A DNA stretch of 64,000 nucleotides from NCBI GenBank assembly GCA_964035545.1, contig OZ037766.1, forward strand, positions 19,574,767 through 19,638,766, read 5' to 3'. Shown here piece after piece: positions 13,370 through 24,000 of this stretch (positions are counted from its first letter, which is position 1; the number at the start of each line of letters is the position of its first letter). A model generated the notes under the pieces. The model had not been told where the DNA came from. It did no database searches and saw nothing but the letters and a program-made list of their open reading frames with translations. The stretch comes from Bugula neritina (taxonomy: Eukaryota; Bryozoa; Gymnolaemata; Cheilostomatida; Bugulidae). The translations under genes were made by a program, and so were the position numbers.

Positions 13370-15550
13370 AGTATCATCACCATCATAGCAGTCTGTCGGT
13401 GCGATAATGGCTATTCTCACTTTGGTTTAATCAGACATTTCCATCTGTCTCTACATTTAGCTTTCCTTTGCCAGCTATCTTTGTTCATGTCTATCTATTT
13501 CATATTTTGCTTTACAGTGTCTTTAAATCTCAATCTGGGCCTTTCTTGGTTACGTTTACCTTCTTTCAGCTGCGAATAAAGAAGTTGTCTAGGTAAACGG
13601 CTATGGTCCATCTTCTCGAGATGTCCTAGCTATCTCAAGTTTATTTGAACGAGGATAAATTTTAAAGATGGTAAATTAGCTCTTTTTAGTACTTTGTGGT
13701 TAATAATCTTGTCCCTCCAAGATATACCATGATTGAGCGCAGATGTCGCACGACATGCTTGCACGCTGTATATGTTCTAGGCCTCAGCGCCATAAAGTAG
13801 GGCAGCGAGTACCGTAGCACGATATACCTGACACTTGACTTTGATTGAAACATGATGATTGGTCCAAAGTCTGGTTTTCAACTTTCCATACACCGCACTA
13901 GCGCTTCCTATTCTCAGAGAAATTTCATTATTTAGTTTAGCATTGACAGCTACTGTGCTTCCAAGGTACTTGAAGGTTTGACACTTTTTCAAAGGTTCTC
14001 CATTGATGGCTATGGTGTTTGACTGAGATGTCCCACTTTGAAATTTTAGATGCTGATAGAGGCATTATGTCTTTTTGATAGTAATTTTAAAACTAAAATC
14101 TTTTGCAGCATTGGCAAATCTGTTGACCAGAGTCTGTACATCATCAGAATTATGGGCCACTAAAGCACTATCATCAGCAAATAACAAGTCTCTAACTCAG
14201 TAGTGGCTTTAGTTTTAGACTTGAAATGAGTAACATCAAACAGGTTTGTCTCTATAGTTTTTATGTATACTTCTTATGAGCTGTCTTTAAAGGCAACCTC
14301 AAGGATGGCTGACAGGTAGAGTGAGAAAAGTGTTGGCGCAAAAACACACTCTTGCTTGACTCCATTTGTTACTGCAAAATTAATTGAGATGAAACCGCTC
14401 ATTGCCACATTTGCTTGCACGGCTGTATGAAGTCTTCAATAATGCGGGTGAACTTTTCTGTGCAGCCAAACCTTTTAAAGACTTGCCAAAGGCCTGCTCT
14501 AGACACAGTGTCAAATGCTTTGCTGAAGTCAAAGAATACTATGTAGAGTGGCATATTCTGTTCTATGCACTTCTCTTGCACTTGCTTCAAACAGAAGACC
14601 ATATCAATTGTGCTTCTTCCACTCCTGAAACCACACTGAGACTCCGGTAGTACCTCTGGGGAAATATGGGCATTTAGCCGATTTAATAGTATGCAAGAAA
14701 AAATCTTGCCTAAAATAGGTAGAAGGGATATGTCCCGGTAATTCCCACACTTTTTTCTATCGCCTTTCTTAAATAATGGGATAATGCTTGCATTTTTTCA
14801 TTCTTGTGGAACAGTCTCGGTATCCCACACACTCTGTATTAGCTTAAAAAGACAACCTGTCATTTTCTGACCACCATACTTCCATACCTCAGATGTAATA
14901 CCATCTCTGCCAACAGCTTTTCCATAATGCATTGACCTAATTGCTGACAAGAACTCCTCAATATTGAGAGCATCATCCAAAAGTGCAACAGGTGGCCTCT
15001 GCACTATCTTGTTTTTTGCAGCTTCATCTAGCTTTCCTGGTATGTTGAGCAATTGGTTGAAGTGATCAGAGAATCTTGCTAATATTTTTTGCTTTCCTTG
15101 TAAAACTGTGGCTCTATCGTGGTCATGGAGTTGGATCACTCTTCTTGATTTCGGACTATAAGCTTTTTTTAATCCTAAATAGAATGCTTTCATGTCTCCT
15201 CCGCTTGCTGATATTTGAAGTTCTATTGCTTTTTCTTCTCACCATTTACTTTTCATTTTTTTGGTATACCTCTGAAGACTGCACTGTGTTTTTGAGTAGG
15301 TCTTTCTTTTCAATCTGGTATTACACTGGGAGAAGGCTTGTCTTGCCTTGTTTCTCTTCTCAATCAACTCTCGTAGCAGTTTATCATGATCATTAAACCA
15401 ATCCTGATGTTTACGGCCTTGCTTCCCAAGCACTTCACTAGCAGTTGAAAACACTGTTTTCTTCAAAACTTTCCACGTTTGATCTATGTCATCCTTGTTA
15501 TTCCGAGCGACGTCCGAGCCGGCATGAATTTGCTTTTGACGTACCATTTA
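13370..15550 (-). mobile_element. LINE reverse transcriptase fragment, broken
   Basis: Read on the minus strand from 15547 down: a linker with HQDWFNDHDKLL (about 15430), a pre-RT segment with GRDGITSEVWKYGG (about 14890), IVFFDFSKAFDTVSRAGLW (about 14530), the catalytic LFADDSALV (about 14190), FKYLGSTV and LYGAEA (13960-13780), and a C-terminal tail with a DMNKDSWQRKAKCRDRW-like segment (about 13475). The order is that of a non-LTR retrotransposon RT. Frameshifts and stops interrupt it, for example between 14399 and 14200, so it is a pseudo-element. It begins where the plus-strand endonuclease fragment at 12690 stops. Confidence 0.85.
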
Positions 15551-15849
15551 ATGAAAACTGCTTGCAAGGGACTTAAGGTACTACTGGCTTTTGTATGACC
15601 AATAGCACACACTTGGCAGAGAAGAGGGTATCAATGGCAAGGACAAGCCTAGACAGACTTACCTGTTATCTGTTGCAGTGACTGACCAAGAGATAAGTAT
15701 GTTAACCCCTGCTCCTTTGGAAGTGTGTGTCACCTCACACTGACTGGCAAGGCCCACCACAGACCTAAGAACTGGATGTCAGTTTAGTTGATGACCACTT
15801 GACCCATAGAACAGGTTGTACCGGTTTTCATGGTTATCCGATAACAGGC

Positions 15850-16125
15850 ATACTAATAGTAATACTAATATAAATTATAATACTAATAGCATAACTATAA
15901 GTATTACTATTAGCATTACTATTAGTAGGCCTATTACTATTACAGTAATACCATTATAGTATTAGTATGACTATTGATAATATTAATACCATTAGTATTA
16001 CTAATACTATAGTAATAGTAATAGTATTACTATTAGTATTAGTATTACTATTAGACTTGGTAAATGTAATACCAATAGTAATACTAATATTAATAGTAAT
16101 ACTATAGTATACTATACTATACTAT
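15850..16125. repeat. Degenerate TAATAC/TAATAG-type tract
   Basis: About 275 bp of imperfect ATTACTATTAGTATT / AATAGTAATACTAAT motifs, essentially one low-complexity family. It sits between the two LINE fragments and directly abuts the second. Confidence 0.75.
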
Positions 16126-16129
16126 CTGT

Positions 16130-16940
16130 CTCATGCAAAGTTAGTCTATATGCTGACGACACACTTCTATATGCTGAAGTTAACAACAAAATACAACAGG
16201 GAGCCTTTCAGAGAGACCTAAACTCACTTTATAACTGGTCACTTAATTGGAAAATGCCAATTAATATCGATAAGTGCAAAGTGATTATATTTGGTAAAAC
16301 TGATGACACCTCCTGTTTATATTCACTTGGTGACACCACTCTTAGAACAGTTAAAAGGGCCAAATATCTTGGTGTAATCATGCAGTCTAACCTAAAGTTT
16401 AACAGATATATTACATCTAAAGTCAACAATGCAACCAAAATACTTGGCTGTATCAAGCATACAATCTGCAGTGCACCTATGAGGGCAAAATTAATCGCAT
16501 ACCTCAGTCTATGTAGACCTATCCTTGAGTAGGCGGACACGTTGTGAGATCCGACTAACAAAAGTGCCTGTGAGGAAATTGCATATGTTCAAAATCAAGC
16601 CATTAAGTTTATTGCTAACCTCAAAGGAAGATGTGGCATGAGTGACGCTCGAACTGAATTGCAGCTTAAAACTCTTGCGAGCAGACGAAGAGACCACAGA
16701 ATAACTTTGCTAATGAGAATACTTTCAGATGAAGAGCGCCACGAAACACTTTCATCTGCTTATCACGAACTATTAAATTCAAATCGGTTAATAAACACTC
16801 GATCTGCTGAGAGAAGAGAACCAACATCAATTTCTGCATCCTCACAGACCTTTCACAACAGTTTTCTCCCTCGAAGCATTAGAGATTTGAGGATACCACC
16901 TCATAACACACACTCAGCTTAGCTATGTGCTAAAACCCTT
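16130..16940 (+). mobile_element. 5'-truncated LINE (second family), RT C-terminal part
   Basis: The plus strand encodes LYADDTLLYAEV (about 16150-16190), then MPINIDKCKVIIFG, KYLGVIMQSNLKFN and a C-terminal region with FLPRSIRDLRIPP before the stop at 16920. This is the end of a jockey/CR1-type reverse transcriptase. One stop (near 16530) and a frameshift separate the two halves. The 5' truncation is typical of LINE insertion. Confidence 0.85.
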
Positions 16941-17104
16941 TACATTACAGTTAAAATATCCAAATTTAGATATATGCTAGAATAGATACATTTCAACACA
17001 TGATAATCCCAAACAAAAACAACATAAGAGGCGCTCGTAATTTAGGTGTAGGTGTTACAAGAGTGGTCTAAATTTTACGAGGTGAGTTACGAGATGAGTT
17101 AACA

Positions 17105-17480
17105 ATAAATGTAATACTAATACTAATAGTAATACCAATACTTACTAATAGTAATATTAATAGTAAGAGTAAAACTAAATGTAATACTGATAGTAATAGT
17201 AATACTAATACTAATAGTGAAATAAATACTTTAAGTTTATAGTTTAACTTTATACCAAGTCTAATAGTAATACTGTAATACTAATAGTCAATTAGTTATA
17301 GTGATACTATTAGTATTACTAATACTTATACTATTAGTATTAGCATTAGTATTAGTATTAACTATTATTTGAGCCTGAGTTTTTATTAAAATATTTTAAT
17401 CAATATCATCAATTAAATTTAATATTAATAATTATTATAATTATTATTTATCATAATAATAATTATAAATTATTAATTAT
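17105..17480. repeat. Degenerate TAATAC/TAATAG tract and AT palindromes
   Basis: Imperfect AATACTAATAGTAATAC motifs, followed at 17395-17480 by a run of TTAATAATTATTATAATTATT-like self-complementary sequence. Confidence 0.65.
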
Positions 17481-18158
17481 TATTATATGATAATGATAAG
17501 TCATAAGTTTATCATTCTGATTTTGAAACAATCATTTTTAAAGCTAAGTTGATTAGTTACTACCACATTTTGATTTAGTAATTACTAAATTACACGATTA
17601 CTAACACTATAAGTATAACTTCAAGAACTTTGTTAGTACTGATAGTCAAAGTCACTTAGTGATAGTATTCAAGTATTGTACAGTAAAACTAAACGCAACG
17701 GTGGAAGAGGAGTAGACGGAGTCCTAGCCACATGAAAACAAAACGTAACGCACTTAACGAATTTTGCCAGGGCCGTTTGGAGAAGATTAGGTGAGGAACG
17801 ACTGAGTTCGTCTAAAATCTGTTTAAAGTGACGTTAATGGCGCTTTTGACCTTCACCGTGAAGACATCCTTGTGCCGCTTTCTGTGCCGCGAAGTTTATA
17901 TAAGTTATAAAGGGAAAGTTTTGCTACATTTGTTATTTTATTATTATTTTCATTTTATAGGTACAACTTTTTTAATTTTGCTTATTGTGGTATAGTTTCT
18001 AATCACATTGTGTATGCAACTGAAATGTAAACACAAAAAGTGACACTGCAAAGATTTGGTATTATTCTCTCACTTTGTTAGTTTTATATCGAAAGGATAA
18101 CTCTGCACCTGACCGAAACATGATGCAGTAAGCATCATGCAGTAAGCAGTAAGCATCA
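17481..18158. other. Spacer before Gypsy element 1
   Basis: No gene is seen. Base composition becomes more balanced around 17690-17900. A short duplicated motif, GCAGTAAGCATCATG, occurs around 18125-18160 just before the LTR. Confidence 0.3.
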
Positions 18159-18460
18159 TGTCGTTATGATGGCACCACCGCGACAACCAATGGGATGTAG
18201 ATAACAATTAGTAATAGGCGGAGCTGCCAATGTATAGTGGAAGCTTGTCTGATAGCTTGGCCGGCAGAGAGGACTGGATTGTAGCAATGTAAAGTCGTGT
18301 ACTAATAGCTCTCTATTATGTAACAGTGTGTGTTAGTTGTTATAGCTTTTAATTCTGTATAATTAGCAATAAATAAACTCTATTCAATTCGTTATAAACC
18401 TGGTGAAGTGGCTTTGAATAAGTAGACCCACTGATTGCAGTGAATCATAAATTCACAACA
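18159..18460 (+). repeat. 5' LTR of Gypsy element 1
   Basis: Begins TGTCGTTATG and ends AATTCACAACA, and contains CAATAAATAAA polyadenylation-type sequence. It is followed immediately by a primer-binding site complementary to a tRNA-Leu 3' end (TGGTGGGAGCGGTGGGAT at 18462-18479). No second copy of this LTR is present in the window. Confidence 0.7.
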
Positions 18461-18516
18461 GTGGTGGGAGCGGTGGGATTTTCTTATTGCAAATGCTCCT
18501 AGCCAGGGAGTAAAAG

Positions 18517-20050
18517 ATGGCCGACGACGAGGACATACTCTGTCAGGAACCGGTAGCTATGGAGGACGACATAGGAGGCCCAGCGCTGCCTATGAAAAGG
18601 TATCATTTGCGTGCTCCCATTTTCTCAGGAGAAGAGAATGTGGAGCAATTCATCACTGAGTTCAGTGATGTGGCGGCCATCTGTCGATGACCTGCCAGGG
18701 TTACCCTGATCCAGCTACGGTTGTGTCTGACAGGGCCGGCCAAACCCTATGAGATAGGCCAAAACGTCGACGATATTTTTGAGGCATTGAGAGCCCAGTT
18801 CGGGCTAACTGCTCGAGATGCTCTTTTGCAGCTCCAAGGGCTTAGGAGAAATCCTAAGACTACCTTGCGAGAGCACGCAACCATAATAGAACGGCTAGCA
18901 CAAGTCACTTATAGTGGCTTGCCTGCGAATGGTCGGCACAGTTTGGCACTAGATGCTTTCCTCCAGTCTATTAACAACCTAGGGCTGAAGCAACACCTGC
19001 TGGTAGCTGAGGTTGAGACCATGGAGCGAGCTCTCAGGCTTGGGAATGCTTATTTCCAAGCCGACAGTATGGGCCGGCCCGGGATGACAGTGCAGCAGGT
19101 CGAGGCCGACGACTATGTGTCGACGTTGACGTCGTCGGCCAAGACGGCTGTACATGTCGCCACGGCGGCAGCCAACGAGCTGACTAGCTTGACCACAAGC
19201 CTATATGGCGAGCTGTTAGCCGAAATCAGGCAACTACGCCAAAAGTCGACAGCTGAGCGACCCACCAGGTCGCCGGCAGCTGTCGACGGCAGGCGGGGCC
19301 CGCATGCTGGGGTTGTGGTAGTAGTGGGCACTTCGTACGAAGCTGCCCCCACGGTAGAGGGAGGCAGTTAAACGGAAATGGCCCACGGTAGACTCTGCCG
19401 ACTGTGGGCCTCGGTTTAACCCTCCGAGGTCAAGGCCAAAGCCCAAACCCAATCGGGTGAGGAGGCCGCCTTCGCCAGAGTGGCAAGCCCCAAGAAAAGT
19501 TAGCAGACCGCAATGCCCGCCAAAACCTCCGGCTTGGGCACTCAAAAACCGCTTTGAAGGTTTGCCTGATGAGGGGATGTACGACGAGTGGGAGCGAGAC
19601 AGGGGCTTCCCTCAGTTGCCCACACGAGCGCAAGACTGAGCATTCACTCGGCCGCCCGTGTGTGAGCAAGATCGAGATGTAACCCGCTTGCCCACTAGAC
19701 GTCGTCGACCCCCTCGCAACCAAAAAGCCCAGGTGCATTTCAAACTCCATGCACACGAGGTGTCACCTCCAGAGACGAACCGCTCAGTGAGTGCCCAGCC
19801 ATATGAAAGCAGTTATTTCCTCCCCGGTAAACTTGCCGGAAAAGCTGCCACTTTCCTATTGGATACTGGGTGTGCCACAAATCTCCTGAGCCGGCGTCTG
19901 TTTGACACACTTAGTGCTAGGGACCGGGCTAACATGGAGCCATATGAAAGGGAACACGGACGGGTCGTGTATTCTTTTTTATGGCGTGATAGAGTTGACT
20001 GGTAGAGTCCGTGATCAAGTGATCAGCGATCGAGACCTTCATCGTCAATG
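18517..20050 (+). pseudogene. Gypsy element 1 gag-protease remnant
   Basis: The gag frame opens at ATG 18517, is broken by a TGA at 18688 and resumes in the same frame to the stop at 19369. A CCHC zinc knuckle (CWGCGSSGHFVRSC) lies at about 19303 in a different frame, so a frameshift has occurred before it. A protease segment with LLDTGCATNLLSRRLF is at about 19855-19905. Coding then stops at about 20050, where an oppositely oriented integrase fragment begins, so RT, RNase H, integrase and the 3' LTR are missing. The sequence is clearly GC-richer than the surrounding host DNA. It is inactive. Confidence 0.85.
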
Positions 20051-20760
20051 TGAGACTTCTACGGTTGCGTCTTAACTCAGTACCACCTGCGTCTTGAACA
20101 GTGTAAGATCTCGGTGTGCACTGTTGGATAACTACTGCATCCCTGTTCAAGTCTCTAATTCTCACCTTGTCGCCTCGTTTCAACCGGGGAAGTGGTGCAA
20201 CTTCATATCTAATATTAAAATTCTCTTTCACTTGACTGCGCTTCAACTTTCTTTCTCCTGAACTGCCAATCTCTTCACAGGCTGAGGGACTAACAGCTTA
20301 GGAACTGCGGGAACAGTAGTCTTCAGCTTTTGGCCCAGCAACAGCTCAGCAGGAGACAAGCCATGCTCCAGAGGAAAAGATCGATAGGCCAACAGCGCAA
20401 GGTATGGATCTGCCTCTTTTTTGAGCAGGGACTTGACTGTTTGGACAGCCTTCTTAGTCTGATGATGCTTTGGTGACCTAGTGACATGGGCAAGCTGGTA
20501 AGAAGAAACAAACAAAGAATAGTTAAGGGCAACCTTTTAGTTCTAGCTGCTATGCTCATGATGCAAAAGGATTGATGCATTGTACGAGGAGCTCTCCCTG
20601 ACAGTCTAGCCGATTTAGGCTGTTTGCCAATTGGATCTTCCCCAGCATCTCTTCCACTAGTCCCAGTCCAACTATTCTCTTGCAGTTGACCTTGCAGAGC
20701 AGTGCAGCCTGAGACCGTCTGGGTGTGCCGACACTAATTTTGCTATTAAGCAAAATTAGT
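20051..20760 (-). pseudogene. Inverted Gypsy remnant: gag-pol linker fused to integrase C-terminus
   Basis: On the minus strand, 20756-20560 encodes a linker containing KIQLANSLNRLD, a motif shared with Gypsy element 4 at about 28460. It runs straight into an integrase C-terminal region (AYRSFPLEHGLSPAELLLG at about 20375, then LKRGDKVRIRDLNRDAV at about 20170). RT and RNase H are absent, implying internal deletion, and one frameshift separates the two integrase pieces near 20244. It belongs to a retrotransposon of the same broad group as elements 1 and 4. Confidence 0.8.
20733..20760. repeat. Perfect 12-bp hairpin
   Basis: ACTAATTTTGCT, a 4-base loop ATTA, then its exact reverse complement AGCAAAATTAGT. 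It lies between the integrase remnant and the intact Gypsy insertion. Confidence 0.7.
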
Positions 20761-20792
20761 TAAATTCAGGCATATATTGTTAATATGGTCTC

Positions 20793-21053
20793 TGTAGTAT
20801 AATGTTGTTTACAATTGCTGAGTTATTTATATACTTAACAGTAATATGTTATTAATACATATGATGTCGTAGATTTGTGATTCATTCCTATGTTATATAT
20901 ATATACCTTACACTTATGACCAGCAGCAGTTCTTTCTATGCTGTCAAGCTGTATACTTTATACCTTACAATAATAAACGTCACGATACATTATTCCAATG
21001 GTCTCATCTTAATTATTACCCACGCAAACGTACAACAAACAAGAAACATTACA
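20793..21053 (+). repeat. 5' LTR of the intact Gypsy element
   Basis: 261 bp, TGTAGTATAATG to AAACATTACA. It differs from the 3' LTR at three positions by eye. Flanked on the left by GTCTC. The primer-binding site TGGTGTCAGAAGTG begins at 21054 and is complementary to a tRNA-Leu 3' end. Confidence 0.95.
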
Positions 21054-21087
21054 TGGTGTCAGAAGTGTGTGACCTGAAAGAAGAATA

Positions 21088-24000
21088 ATGGCTACCAGAG
21101 CACCTTCATCATTTGACTTCACTAACCCAAGTGGATGGGGTGAGTGGATACGAAGATATAGCAGATATCACAATGTAACAAAAATGTCAAAAGAAGCTGA
21201 CGACTTACAAATAGACAGTCTATTATATACGATGGGAGAAGCAGCCGAGGACATTTTTATACAGCTACCACTCACAAATGATGACAGAAAGAAATATGAT
21301 AAGGTAAAGGAAGCATTTGACACATATTTCAAACCTAGGACAAACAAGGCACATCACATTGTGCAGTTCAATGGAAGAACTCAGGAACCTAATGAAAACA
21401 ATGAGGAGTATATCAGGGCACTATACTCTTTAGCACAACATTGCGAATTTGGCAATGCCGTAAATGATAACATTAAATATAGATTGCTGACAGGGATAAA
21501 AGACAAGGCTCTGTCAATTGAGCTACAGCAACTGACAGAAGATCAGTTAACGCTAGAAAACGTAACACAACGCATGAGAGCCAAGGAGATAATACAGAGA
21601 AACCTTGCGAGTGCTGCACCAGAGCAACCAGCAGATGTAGATGCGATAAGGAAAAGATATTACTCAAACAATTTTCAGCCAAAAAAACATACAATGGATA
21701 TTATTAACAACTGCCATAGCTGCGGATCTAGTCACAGAAGGAGACACTGCCCAGCGTATGGAAAATCCTGTAACAAATGTGGTAAATTTAATAACTTTGC
21801 TAAGGTATGTAGATCTAAGGCTATAACGAAATCTACAACTAATGCTGTACAAGTACCAGATGCTACTACAGATGTCAATGAGGAACCATGCATGTTTAAT
21901 GTAGGATTATGTAGCAATGTTAAGCTTAATGCATGCAATTCGTCAGTTTGGTTTGAAAATTTTGTTTTTGGTAAAACTAAGGTTGCCATGAAAGTTGATA
22001 CAGGTGCACAAGTTAATGTTTTGACAAGAGATATTTTTGAAAATCTTGATGTAAGTAGGGAACTTAGAAAAGCTGGTACAAAGCTCACAGGCTACACTGG
22101 TCATGTTATTCCAGTAGATGGAGTCGTAGAACTGCCATTCAGTTTTAGGGGTAAAACCTACAAATCTGAGTTCTATGTAACCACTGCTAAAAACACACCT
22201 CTTTTGGGCTTGCCCACCATCAATGAGCTTGGTCTAATAGGAATAGATCAGGTAGAGCAAGTAGATACTGATAGCAGTAAGTTGATAGTTGAAGAATTCA
22301 AGGATGTTTTTGAGGGGTTTGGAAAATTAGACATAGAACACCACATTACACTAAGACCTGAAGCTAAGCCAGTAGTATGTAATGTTAGACCTGTTCCCAT
22401 AAATGTAAAACCAAAGCTAAAAGCAGAGCTTGATAGGCTTGAGAAATTAGAAATTATTCAAAAATGCAATGAGCCTTCAGATTGGGTTTCACCCATTGTA
22501 GTAGCGGAAAAGCCTAACAACCAAATAAGGCTTTGCTTAGATCCTAGGCTGTTGAACAAAGAGATCATGAGAGAGCACTATAAGTTGCCTACAACTACAG
22601 AGATATACAGCAGGATAGGCCAGTCAAAATTCTTTAGTACTCTAGATGCTACAAATGGTTTTCACCAGATACCACTTGATGTAGAAAGTTGTAAATTGAC
22701 AACATTTATTACACCCTATGGGCGTTACAACTACAAACGACTGCCGTTCGGGTTAAATTCAAGTGCTGAGGTTTTTCATAAAACAATGTGTCAAAAACTA
22801 GGTGATATAGAGGGAATTGAAATCTATATTGATGATTTGCTAATCCATGCACCTACTAAAGAGATTCATGACCGAAGGCTTAGGGAAGTTTTGTTGAGAT
22901 GCCGTGAGATAAATCTAAAATTAAACCCTGAGAAGTGTGCTATAGGTAGACAAGTAGTTAACTTTCTAGGCCATGAAATTTCAGGTGATGGAATTTTGCC
23001 AAAAAGAAATAGGGCTAAAGCAATTCAGGAAATGCTGACTCCCACATGCAAAAATGATGTTCAACGATTTCTTGGGTTTGTTAATTATATGGGAAAATTC
23101 TGCCCTGATTTGGCAAATGAAACACAACCATTGCGACAGCTGTTGAAAAAGAATACAACTTTTATTTGGGAAAAGGCACACAATAATGCATTTGTTAAAA
23201 TTAAGCAACTTGTCTCAAATGCACCACTTTTGAAGCATTTTAATTCTGATGAAGAAATAACACTGCAAGTGGATGCTAGTTCATTTAGCTTGGGGGCAGT
23301 TTTAATGCAAAAAGGCCAACCAGTGGAATTTGCAGCCAAGTCATTAACTGACACTCAGAAGCGCTATGTACAAATAGAAAAGGAATTGTTAGCAGTGTTG
23401 TTTGGCTGTAGGAAGTTTCATTATTATGTCTATGGAGGTAGCAAATTTTTTGTGCAAACTGACCACAAGCCTTTACTAGGCATAGTGGAGAAAAACATAG
23501 AGGACACAAATCCTAGAATTAGGAGAATGCTGCTTGAGTTAATGTCCTACGATTTCAAATTAGTGTACAAGAAAGGTAATGAAATGTACATAGCTGATAT
23601 GCTGAGTAGAGCATCATACCCTGACATAGATACATCTGTAAATGTTGCTGAATTTGATCCTATGAACAAGTTGCCTGAAATGATATTTTGTTCTGACCAA
23701 GCTAAAGCAGAATACAAACAAGCAGTTTTGAGCGACAGAGAGCTACAGGCACTCAAACTATTGGTAATTAATGGATGGCCGCCATATAGGAAATCGTGCA
23801 GCTTTGTTGGAAGAAAATATTGGCCATGGCGTAATGAAATTGGAATTTGTGATGAATTTCTATTTGTTGGTTCAAAGCTGATAGTACCAATGTCAAAACA
23901 AACAGAAATTTTGCAAAAATTACATAAGTCACATCAAGGCATTGTGAAAACAAAGGCATTGGCAAAAACAGTGGTGTTTTGGCCTGGAATAAACAATCAA

